Positions 42,043 through 49,679 of a stretch of DNA of 64,000 bases are shown here, one piece after another. The notes below the pieces were generated by a model that was not told the DNA's origin, did not search any database, and saw nothing but the letters and a program-made list of their open reading frames with translations. Source of the stretch: Streptomyces sp. H27-H5 (GTDB lineage: Bacteria; Actinomycetota; Actinomycetes; Streptomycetales; Streptomycetaceae); assembly GCF_026627505.1 (NCBI RefSeq), contig NZ_JAPNLK010000016.1:60331-124330 (forward strand). The letters are read 5' to 3'. The translations under genes and the position numbers were made by a program. The stretch's first letter is position 1. Every line of letters starts with the position of its first letter.

Positions 42043-43274
42043 CGACGGTGACGGGATGCTGCACGGCGTGTGGCTCTCGGGAGGCCGCGGCCGCTACGGC
42101 AACCGCTTCGTGCGCACCCCCGCGGTCCTCGCGGAGGAGAAGGCGGGCCATGCCCTGTGGGGCGGTCTGGAATCCATGATCACGCCCGGCCGGGACGTCG
42201 TGGGCCCCGACCTCGCCCACACCTTCAAGAACCTCCCCGACATCAATGTCGTCCGGCACGCGGGGCGCCTGCTCGCCCTGGCCGAATCCGACTGCCCCTT
42301 CCGCATGGGCCCCGACCTGGAGACGCTCGGCAAGGAGACCTTCGGCGGGCGACTGCCGGCCGGCATCACCGCCCACCCCAAGATCGACCCGGCCACGGGG
42401 GAGATGGCGGTCTTCTGCTACGCCCTCGAACCGCCCTATCTGACCTGGTCCGTCATCGACCCGGACGGGACGGTGGGGCGCGGCCCGACCCCGATCGACG
42501 GAGTGGACGAGCCGCTGATGATCCACGACATGGCCCTCACCTCCCGCCATCTCGTGCTGATCCTGGCGCCGGCGTTCTTCGACATCGCGGGCGCCATGCG
42601 GGGCGGCTCGTTCCTGACCTGGCGTCCCGAACAGGGGACCCGCATCGCACTCGTGCCGCGCGACGGGGGTCCGGTGCGCTGGGCGAGCGACGAGGCGTTC
42701 TGGGCCTGGCACACCGTGAACGCGTACGAGGACACGGCCGCCGGCGTCGTCGTCCTCGACTACGTCCAGTGGCCCGCGCTCTCCCTCGGCGAGGACCTCG
42801 TCCAGGGCGCCACCGCGCACCGGGGTCTGACCCGGGCCGTCATCGACCCCGTGGCGGGCACCGTACGACGCACCCAGCTCGACGACACCCCCGTCGAGTT
42901 CCCCCGCGTCGACGACCGCCTCCTCACCCGGCCCCACGGCACGATCGCCGTCGCGGCGGGCAGCGGACGCACCGACGGACTGCTTCCCGGGGAGTACGAC
43001 GCCCTGCGCTGGTACACCACCGACGAGACGGGCTCGGCGCACGGACCTGGGACGCGGGAGACCTCTCGGTCGGCGAACCCGTCTACGCGCCGACGCCCGG
43101 CACCCGCGACGGCGAACACGGCTACTGGCTGACCTTCGCCACCGACCGCACCGACAACTCCAGCCTGCTGCTCGTCATCCCCGCCCACGATCCGGCGGCC
43201 CCTGCGCACGGATCCGCATCCCGGTCCGCGTGCCGCTCGGCCTCCACGGGGCCTGGCTGCCCACCGAGGAGTAG
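41987..43274 (+). pseudogene. Carotenoid-oxygenase (RPE65/CCD family) gene, 5' truncated with two frameshifts
   Basis: The frame from 41987 reads PRFTPIGSFLYPIDGDGMLH, FKNLPDINVVRHAGRLLALA, TAHPKIDPATGEMAVFCYAL, MIHDMALTSRHLVLILAP and FWAWHTVNAYED, with conserved His residues of the Fe(II) site. Such enzymes cleave carotenoid or stilbene double bonds. The first 40-50 residues are missing. Near 43045 the reading moves to another frame (WDAGDLSVGEPVYAPTPGTR, GYWLTFATDRTD) and near 43205 to a third (RIPVRVPLGLHGAWLPTEE and a TAG at 43272-43274). Those C-terminal pieces are family-like, so both shifts are real relative to the ancestor. Confidence 0.8.
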
Positions 43275-43504
43275 CGGACCGGACCGCAGGGCCTCCGTTC
43301 CGGGGACTACGGCCGTAAGACCGCCGGCCCTGCCCGCGACCCCGGTACTCCGACGCCCCACCAGAAACCCCGCTGTTCCGCCTCGGTGACCTCGTCGGAC
43401 ACCGACCGCCCCTCCCCGCGCGCCGAGTTGCCAACCCACCCCGATTGTCGTCTAGGATGGTGATCACCTTGAGGGGATCGGCCACGGACCGCCTCCTCAT
43501 GCGT
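43275..43504. other. Upstream region of the tRNA gene
   Basis: About 230 bases without a gene. A promoter candidate for the tRNA is listed separately; no other feature is seen. Confidence 0.5.
43428..43458 (+). promoter_or_regulatory. Possible promoter of the tRNA-Gly gene
   Basis: TTGCCA at 43428-43433 and TAGGAT at 43453-43458 are separated by 19 bases. Transcription would start about 40 bases before the tRNA. The spacer is slightly long, so this is tentative. Confidence 0.4.
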
Positions 43505-43579
43505 GCGGATGTAGTTCAGTAGCAGAACGTCCCCCTTCCAGGGGGAAAACGCAGTGTGCGATCCCTGCCATCCGCTCCA
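43505..43579 (+). tRNA. tRNA-Gly (anticodon UCC), non-canonical D and T loops
   Basis: Acceptor arms GCGGATG and CATCCGC pair perfectly, followed by T and an encoded CCA (43577-43579). The D stem is GTTC/GAAC, the anticodon stem TCCCC/GGGGA, and the loop CTTCCAG gives anticodon TCC, which reads GGA/GGG. Two features depart from the norm. The D loop is AGTAGCA, so one of the invariant G18-G19 is A. The T arm carries GTGCGA instead of GTTCGA and needs a bulged T to pair (GCAG and CTGC plus one G-C). It may be a specialised tRNA or a decaying copy. Confidence 0.75.
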
Positions 43580-43875
43580 TCTCACCCCCGCCGGCCTGCG
43601 GCTCGTGCCAAGCCCGGCAGCTCCCTTCGGCGGGACACATCCCCTCCCGAGGCGTCGGCGCCGTTCGCGTCCGTACCGGATCGCCCTCGCCCCACGCCCC
43701 TGTTCGACCCCTCTCAGGACACGCGTTCACCCTCCGCACCCCCGGCGCGCGCGCGGCGACGCCTCGCGCCCCCGCCCCCGGCGGAAGGTGGCGACCAGTG
43801 GCGGATTGCCCGGCGCGCGTGACCACTCCGGGCGCCTGAAGTTGAATCGCGTATAAAGTCCGAACAGGCCGCGTT
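43580..43875. other. No gene seen behind the tRNA
   Basis: About 296 bases of GC-rich sequence without a supported gene, ending at the broken edge of the VOC fragment. Confidence 0.5.
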
Positions 43876-44040
43876 CTCACCGAGTTCCTCGCGGCCCCAG
43901 AGCACGAATCCGAGGCCGCCGGCCTGGAAGAAGACGGCCTCCTCGACCTCTTGCCCCTTCCATCCGAGGCTCTCGTAGAACGCCCGGGCGCGACCGAGGT
44001 CCGTGACGCCCAAGGTGATGAGACTGACACGCTGCTCCAT
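43876..44040 (-). pseudogene. 5' fragment of a glyoxalase/VOC-family gene
   Basis: From ATG 44040 the frame encodes MEQRVSLITLGVTDLGRARA, FYESLGWKG, VFFQAGGLGFVLWG and REELGEN: the first half of a VOC-superfamily protein of about 130-140 residues. At about 43876 the family sequence stops; what follows in frame (ACSDFIRDSTSG and so on) is unrelated and Arg-rich. The C-terminal half, including the second metal-binding module, is gone. Confidence 0.75.
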
Positions 44041-44310
44041 GGACGGAAGCCAGCACGGCCTCGATCCGGAGCCGAGGAGGGAACACGGGGCCCGAACGGT
44101 GCGGTCCGCACGGGTGGAACAGTCCGCCCCAGCGTTGCGGAAGGCAACATTCCGAAGCGGAGGGGCGTGTCCCCCGCCCTCGCAGAATCGTTCTTCCGTC
44201 ATGATCACCACGCCCGACCCGGCGACCTCCGCCCCCGGCGCCCCGCCGTCCCGCCCCTCGCGACCTCACCCGCCCGCCCGAGGCCGCGGCGACGCCCCCC
44301 GGACCCGAGC
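44041..44310. other. Short non-coding stretch, possible 5' part of the next small gene
   Basis: An ATG at 44201 opens a 37-codon frame (MITTPDPATSAPGAPPSRP onward) that stops at TGA 44312-44314, overlapping the GTG of the next gene. It may be the frameshifted N-terminus of that gene. Confidence 0.35.
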
Positions 44311-44523
44311 GTGATCGGCCCGCCCGCCTGCCAGGGCTGCTCGCATCCCCTCTACACGGTCAGCACGCGGGAGTCCGGCGAGGGTACTACGGCCGCCCAG
44401 TGGGAAGTCGACCACGCCTTTCCCGGCCGATGCACGTACACCCCGATGTTTCCGCTGACCGGATCCGCCGCCGACGTCCACGACCTGCCCTACGCGGAAC
44501 ACGTCCTGCGCCACCGCGACTGA
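44311..44523 (+). CDS. Small Cys-containing protein of unknown function
   Basis: A 70-residue protein with a CQGC pair near the N-terminus (PPACQGCSHPLYTVSTRESG), then QWEVDHAFPGRCTYTPMFPL and a C-terminal DVHDLPYAEHVLRHRD. The Cys pair with a third Cys and His could bind zinc. I do not recognise a named family. GTG 44311 is the only start; the preceding 37-codon frame overlaps it by four bases (GTGA) and may belong to the same ancestral gene through a frameshift. Confidence 0.55.
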   Translation: MIGPPACQGCSHPLYTVSTRESGEGTTAAQWEVDHAFPGRCTYTPMFPLTGSAADVHDLPYAEHVLRHRD

Positions 44524-44580
44524 ACGCCCCCGGGTGCGCGCGCCCACCGCCCCGGACCCGGCGCCGCACCCGCCCCTCCC

Positions 44581-44632
44581 CTCACGCGACACGCCCTCAC
44601 GCGACACGCCCCGCGCTTCGCGCTTCGCGCTT
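44581..44632. repeat. Tandem repeats: a 15-mer twice, then a 7-mer three times
   Basis: CTCACGCGACACGCC occurs twice in direct succession (44581-44610), followed by CGCGCTT three times (44612-44632). Confidence 0.75.
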
Positions 44633-44824
44633 CGGCGAGCCTGCGTTCCAGCTCGGCGCCCGCCCCCACTTACCGGCCTCCTTTTGCCGCCCTCCCGACA
44701 CGGACCCGCCTGCCGCGGATCCGGCTCCCGGCCCGGACCACCCGGTCGACGTCGAGAACCCGTGATCGTCTCCGGCTCCGTCCGGGTGGCTGAAACTCCC
44801 TCGTTCCGCGCCCACTTGACGGGC

Positions 44825-44851
44825 TCGGTTGTTTGGCGAACGCCTAACCGA
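44825..44851. promoter_or_regulatory. Imperfect inverted repeat with TCGGTT/AACCGA ends
   Basis: The outer arms TCGGTT and AACCGA are perfect and inner GGCG/CGCC also pair, with an uneven spacer. It lies about 140 bases upstream of the operon start and is a candidate operator, for example for the PAS-LuxR regulator encoded at the end of the operon. Confidence 0.4.
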
Positions 44852-44989
44852 GTAGGGGTACAGACGTGCGTCCACCGTTCCCCGTCGTGCTCTAGTTGCC
44901 CCTGGTCCGTACGCGGTGTCACCCCGTACGGATCGTCCCCCGACGCCGCCGCAGCGCCACGCGGCGTCCCCCTCGACCCCGGGAGCACC

Positions 44990-46372
44990 ATGACCCCGAT
45001 CCTCTTCGTCTATGCCAAGGGCGGCCCTCCGCTGGAGTACGCGATACCGAGAATCGCGGCCCACGCCGACGTGCACGTCCTGGCGCTCGCACCTCTCCCC
45101 CGCACCACCGAGTCGGTGTGGCTGCCCGCGTGCGCGTCGGTCACCTCGGTGCGGCCCCGCGAGGGGGTGGAACTGGTCGATCTGATCTGTTCCCACGCCC
45201 GCCGCGTCGGCGCCGCCGCGGTGCTGACGCTGTCGGAGTACGCGGTCGTGGCCGTGGCCCACGCCAGTCTGCGGCTCGGGCTGCGCGGCGCCGGCGAGCG
45301 GGTCGCGGGGGCCCGGGACAAGCGCCTGATGCGCCGGATCTGGCGTGACGCGGGGGTGCCGGTACCGGGGTTCAAGGAGGTCCACACGCCGGAGGACATC
45401 GCGGCCGCGTTCGAGGAACTGACGCCGCCGCTGCTGCTGAAGGCCGCCTGGAGCGCGGGCTCCACCGCCCACCTCACCGTGTGGAACGAGCAGCAGGCCG
45501 AGGAGGCGTGGAAGACCGGCCGTTCCGTCATGGAGGCCTCGTCCGCGCAGGGATACGCGGAACTGCACGCCGCGGACGAGGGCGTCAGCGATTTCCTGCT
45601 GGAGGAGATCGTGACCGGCGAGGCCTCCGACTGGTTCGACGAGGCCGGTTGGGGCGACTACGCGAGCGTGGAGGGGATCGTCGCCGACGGCCGGTACCAC
45701 CCGCTGTGCATCACCGGCCGGATGCCCACCATCGCGCCCTTCACCGAGCGCGCGAGCCTGGCTCCGGCCGCCCTCCCGCACGCCCTTCAGCGCCGGATCG
45801 AGGAGGTCTCGCGCGCCGCCGTCGACGCGCTCGGGCTCGACACCTGTGCCACCCACACCGAGATCAAACTCGGTGCGGACGGGGCCATGTGGCTGATCGA
45901 GACGGCGGCCCGGTTCGGCGGCGTGATGACCACACGGCAGGTGGAGACCGTCTTCGGCCTCGACATGATCGGCATGCTGGTGTGCGAGTTGCTCGGCCGG
46001 GACGTCGACTACCCGCGGCGGATGCTGACGGAGGGCGAGGGCGCGGCCGGGTCGCTCGTCGTCCTCGCCGTCGATCCCGAGGGCCGGCCCTGGAGCGAGC
46101 TCCCGACCTGGGACTTCGAGGCGGTCGACTGGCCGGCCCTGCTCGCGCCCGGTTCCCGCGTCGAGTTGGTGCGGGAGCACAGCCTCCCGCCGGGGAGCCG
46201 GGTGCCGGTGTACGAGGAGGCGGGAGGCGCCAACTCCATGGCGGCGCTGTGCTTCCTCACCGCCGAGTCCGGGCCGGACCTGCTGGCCGACTGCGGCCGG
46301 ATCCTCGCGGCCCTGCCGCACGCCCTCGGCGCCCCGTCCGCCGACCTTCCGACGCCCGGGAGCACCGCATGA
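44990..46372 (+). CDS. ATP-grasp ligase, first gene of a second compact operon
   Basis: A 460-residue ATP-grasp protein. The N-terminal preATP-grasp region (MTPILFVYAKGGPPLEYAIP) is followed by GARDKRLMRRIWRDAGVPVP, PPLLLKAAWSAGSTAHLTVW with Lys151, LLEEIVTGEASDWFDEAGWG, HTEIKLGADGAMWLIETAAR and FGGVMTTRQVETVFGLDM, the Mg2+-binding end of the fold. The type is that of amino-acid or peptide ligases in natural-product pathways. GGGAG precedes ATG 44990. Its stop overlaps the start of the next gene by four bases (ATGA). Substrates are unknown. Confidence 0.85.
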   Translation: MTPILFVYAKGGPPLEYAIPRIAAHADVHVLALAPLPRTTESVWLPACASVTSVRPREGVELVDLICSHARRVGAAAVLTLSEYAVVAVAHASLRLGLRGAGERVAGARDKRLMRRIWRDAGVPVPGFKEVHTPEDIAAAFEELTPPLLLKAAWSAGSTAHLTVWNEQQAEEAWKTGRSVMEASSAQGYAELHAADEGVSDFLLEEIVTGEASDWFDEAGWGDYASVEGIVADGRYHPLCITGRMPTIAPFTERASLAPAALPHALQRRIEEVSRAAVDALGLDTCATHTEIKLGADGAMWLIETAARFGGVMTTRQVETVFGLDMIGMLVCELLGRDVDYPRRMLTEGEGAAGSLVVLAVDPEGRPWSELPTWDFEAVDWPALLAPGSRVELVREHSLPPGSRVPVYEEAGGANSMAALCFLTAESGPDLLADCGRILAALPHALGAPSADLPTPGSTA

Positions 46373-48366
46373 CGAACGCCGGCACCATTCCCGTACCGTC
46401 CCCCCGGGGCGCGGCCGTGGACACCCTGCTCACGCTGCCCCTGTTCGAGCAGCTGGCCGGGGTGTTGGGCGGGCACCCGTACGTGAAGGTCGTCGTCGAC
46501 CGGGAACAGGGCCTCTGGCACGTCCTCGACAGCGCCGTGCACTCCTTCCACGTCAACTACATAGCCACCGAGGTCGTGGGACTGACCCTGGAACAGCTCG
46601 ACGCCCGGCTCGATCGGTTCAACCACGACGTCTACCAGGATCCCGAGCGACGGTTCCTGCTCGGCGTGCTCTCGCTGCACTCCCGGGGAGGCCCGGAACA
46701 GGACGAGCCGTTCATGGTCCTGGAGACCACCGAGGCCGACACCATGGGCGCGGACCTGCTGATCGAGTTCCACGCCTTCGTGCGGGCACACCTGGATCCC
46801 GCGCTGGAACTGCTGGTGAAGCCGGCCAACCACGGGCAGGAGAACGCCCTCGCGGCGGTGCCCGAGACCGTGGTGCCCCGCGCCCGGGGGCACGCGTTGT
46901 TCGCGACCGCGCCCTTCGTGCCGTTGACGCTCGCCTCGGCGACCGGTCGGCTGCGCGCCTTCGCCTCCGGCGAGGAGTACCGGGCCGCACGCGCGGATCT
47001 GACCTGGTACGACATCGTTGCCATGCCCGTCGTCCCCGACGACATCCCGCGCCTCGCGGGGCTGCTCAACGCCCTGCCCACCACGCCGCTGTCGCACACC
47101 AACATGCTGGCGGCCGGTTGGGGCATCCCCAACGCCATCGTCCGCGGCATCCTCGACACGATCGCGGACGAGAAGCTGGACGGCGCCTGGGTCCGCTACG
47201 AGGTCACCGCCGAGGGCTTCGTCGTCGAACGCGCCGAGGAGCCGTCGGACCTCGCGGAGCCGACCTGGCACACGCAGCGGGTCCGTCTCGACGCCCCGCA
47301 CGTGACGGACGTACCGCTCGTGCCGCTGTCCGCGTTGCGTGCCCGCGACCGGAACCGCTACGGCACGAAGGCGGCCAATCTCGGTGAACTGCACCACGTG
47401 CTGCGTCACGGCTCCGGCCGGCTGACCGGCTACTACTCCGTGCCGCGCCCGCCCCGGACCGATCTGCTCGGTCACCTGGGCGCCCGGCTGGAAATGCCCG
47501 CCGACGGCGATCTCGCCCAGTACGCCGGGGAGTTCCTGGCCCGGCACGTCCAGGCACCGGCGGGGATCGCCGTGCCCTTCTCCGTCCAACAGCGTTTCCT
47601 GGACTCCTCGCCCGCCGTGCAACAGTGCATCGGCAAGCTGAAGATGGCCCTGGAGCTGAACGCCATGGACGCCGTGGACACGGTCTGTGTCCAGTTGCAG
47701 CACCTGGTGCGCACCCTCCCGGTGCCCGAGGACCTGGTGCGCGCTCTGGACACCCAGCTGGTCGAGCACCTGGCGGGCACGAGTCGCTTCGCGGTGCGTT
47801 CCTCGTCGAACGCCGAGGACCTGCCGGGCTTCTCCGCGGCCGGCATCTACGAGTCCCTCACCAAGGTCACCGATCTGCCGGGCCTGTTGGACGCGATCCG
47901 TCAGGTGTGGGCGTCCCTGCTGTCCCCGCGCAGTGTGCGGCTGCGCCATCAGGCCGGCATCTCGCTGGACGACACGTACATGGGGGTGATCGTCCAGCGC
48001 TACGAGCCGTCCCCGCTCGGAGGCGTCATGGTCACCTGCAACCCGACGAACCGGGCCGACTTCCGGAACGTGTACCTCAACTGCGCGCACGGTTCCACGG
48101 CCGACGTGGTCGACGGCCGGACGATGCCCCTGCAGTACCTGTACAACACGGTCGAGGGCGGCGGTCGCACGATCTCGCTCGGGGCGGCCGAGCAGGACCT
48201 GGACCTGGAGACGCAGGCCCACCTGGGCCGGCTGGCGCTGGCGGGCCGGCTGCTCCAGTCCCATTTCGCCGCGGACTACACCTTCGCCGGACCGCTCGAC
48301 GTCGAATGGCTGCTCGGGCCCGGAGGCGCGCTCCACATCCTCCAGCTCAGGCCGTACAGCGCCTGA
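46369..48366 (+). CDS. PEP-synthase-type ATP-grasp protein lacking the PEP-binding barrel
   Basis: A 665-residue protein. The C-terminal 330 residues are the PPDK/PEP-synthase N-terminal ATP-binding domain: RFAVRSSSNAEDLPGFSAAG, LGGVMVTCNPTNRADFRNVY and ending DVEWLLGPGGALHILQLRP. The phosphohistidine and pyruvate domains that should follow are absent. Instead, around residues 225-265, TTPLSHTNMLAAGWGIPNAI resembles the swivelling His domain, placed before the ATP domain. The first 200 residues match no family I know. It may phosphorylate a small molecule using ATP and a His relay, as in rifampin phosphotransferase, but this is inference. It overlaps the ATP-grasp gene. Confidence 0.75.
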   Translation: MTNAGTIPVPSPRGAAVDTLLTLPLFEQLAGVLGGHPYVKVVVDREQGLWHVLDSAVHSFHVNYIATEVVGLTLEQLDARLDRFNHDVYQDPERRFLLGVLSLHSRGGPEQDEPFMVLETTEADTMGADLLIEFHAFVRAHLDPALELLVKPANHGQENALAAVPETVVPRARGHALFATAPFVPLTLASATGRLRAFASGEEYRAARADLTWYDIVAMPVVPDDIPRLAGLLNALPTTPLSHTNMLAAGWGIPNAIVRGILDTIADEKLDGAWVRYEVTAEGFVVERAEEPSDLAEPTWHTQRVRLDAPHVTDVPLVPLSALRARDRNRYGTKAANLGELHHVLRHGSGRLTGYYSVPRPPRTDLLGHLGARLEMPADGDLAQYAGEFLARHVQAPAGIAVPFSVQQRFLDSSPAVQQCIGKLKMALELNAMDAVDTVCVQLQHLVRTLPVPEDLVRALDTQLVEHLAGTSRFAVRSSSNAEDLPGFSAAGIYESLTKVTDLPGLLDAIRQVWASLLSPRSVRLRHQAGISLDDTYMGVIVQRYEPSPLGGVMVTCNPTNRADFRNVYLNCAHGSTADVVDGRTMPLQYLYNTVEGGGRTISLGAAEQDLDLETQAHLGRLALAGRLLQSHFAADYTFAGPLDVEWLLGPGGALHILQLRPYSA

Positions 48367-48413
48367 TCCTGCCCGCACTCCCCCGCGTTCCGCCCCATCC
48401 GAAGGTCACTCCC

Positions 48414-49679
48414 ATGCCCATCTCCCTGCGTGCGCGCGTGAAACGCCGCGTCCGCCCACCCGCCGCGGTGCTCCGCGTGATCCGCCTGAACAACGGCTTC
48501 CAGCTCCTGTTCAACCTGCTGTGGTGGATGCCGGTCTTCTACCAGTACCAGAAGCAGGCGGGTCTTTCGGACAGCCAGATCTTCGGCATCCAGAGCGTCT
48601 ACTACGTGGCGTTCTGCCTGCTGGAGATACCCACCGGCTTCATCGCCGACCGCATCGGACAGCGCCGTTGCATGCAGCTCGGTGCGGCCGTGATGACGGC
48701 GGCGAACCTCCTGCCGGTCGCCTCGCCCTCCTTCGCGGGTTTCATGGCGCACTTCCTGGCCATCGCCGCAGCCCGCTCGCTGGTCTCCGGGGCGTCCAGC
48801 GCGTACCTGTACGAGTACCTGCACGAGCACGGTGCGGGAGAACACTACGTGCAGGCCGAGGGGACGGCCCGGGCGCTCGGCCTGTGGGCGAAGATCGCCT
48901 GCTGGCCGCTGGTCGGCGTCCTGATGCACGTCCGGCACGAGGCCCCGTACGTGCTGACCGCGCTCTCCACGCTCGGCTCGCTGGCCTGCGCCGCGGCCCT
49001 TCCGGCCCTCGCGGAACGACACGGCGGGCCGCGGCCGACCGCGGAACGCGTCGGACTCCTCGACTCGGCCCGCCAGGCCCTGAAGGTGCTCGGGACGTCG
49101 CGGTCGCTCGGGCCGCTGATGGTGCAGGGCGTGGCCATCTTCACGCTCGCGCGGATCTGCCAGGTCAACCTCTTCCAACCGCTGCTCCTGGAGAAGGACC
49201 TCCCTGTCGCCGATCACGGTGCGGTGCTGTCGGCGATGACGGTCGCGGAGGCCGTCGGATCGGCCCGAACCGGCTGGTTGCGCAGCAGGCTCTCCGACAC
49301 CACGGTGGTGACCGTGCTGAGCGTGGTCATGGCGCTCACCCTCGCGGCCACCACGCTGTCGGGGGCCCTGGGCACCATCGCGTGGCTGTGCGTGTTCGCC
49401 GCCGCGGCGGGCCTCGCGTACCCGGTGCAACGCAACCTGATCAACGCGGCCATCCCGCCGACCCCGTACCGGGCGACCCTGCTGTCGGTGGAGTCCATCA
49501 TCGACCGCGGCGTGTGCGCGCTGGTGGCGCTGGCCGTCGGCGCCTACCTGGCGGCGGACCGCCTGGACGCGCTCCTCGTGCACGCGGCGGTGGGCACCTG
49601 TCTGCTGTTGCTCGTCGTGGGCGTCGTGCTGTGGCGGCTGCGGCGTGACGGGGTGCGGCAGGCCGTCGGTCAGCCCTGA
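48414..49679 (+). CDS. MFS transporter
   Basis: A 421-residue inner-membrane protein with twelve predicted helices. The loop between helices 2 and 3 reads GFIADRIGQRRCMQLG, the usual MFS signature GxxxDRxGxR. Helices include LLFNLLWWMPVFYQYQ, SVYYVAFCLLEIPTGF and a C-terminal LLLLVVGVVLWRLRRDGV. It follows the two ATP-grasp genes by 47 bases and most likely exports their product. Its last 10 bases overlap the 3' end of the convergent regulator gene. Confidence 0.88.
   Translation: MPISLRARVKRRVRPPAAVLRVIRLNNGFQLLFNLLWWMPVFYQYQKQAGLSDSQIFGIQSVYYVAFCLLEIPTGFIADRIGQRRCMQLGAAVMTAANLLPVASPSFAGFMAHFLAIAAARSLVSGASSAYLYEYLHEHGAGEHYVQAEGTARALGLWAKIACWPLVGVLMHVRHEAPYVLTALSTLGSLACAAALPALAERHGGPRPTAERVGLLDSARQALKVLGTSRSLGPLMVQGVAIFTLARICQVNLFQPLLLEKDLPVADHGAVLSAMTVAEAVGSARTGWLRSRLSDTTVVTVLSVVMALTLAATTLSGALGTIAWLCVFAAAAGLAYPVQRNLINAAIPPTPYRATLLSVESIIDRGVCALVALAVGAYLAADRLDALLVHAAVGTCLLLLVVGVVLWRLRRDGVRQAVGQP

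Larger units (their letters stand above)
44524..44989. other. Upstream region of the second ATP-grasp operon
   Basis: About 466 bases without a gene. It contains short tandem repeats at 44581-44632 and an inverted repeat at 44825-44851 that could be an operator for the operon. Confidence 0.5.

Noticed and set aside
46009..48378. 789-codon frame opposite the PEP-synthase-like gene
   Set aside because: Shadow frame with low-complexity composition; the plus strand has clear ATP-grasp motifs.
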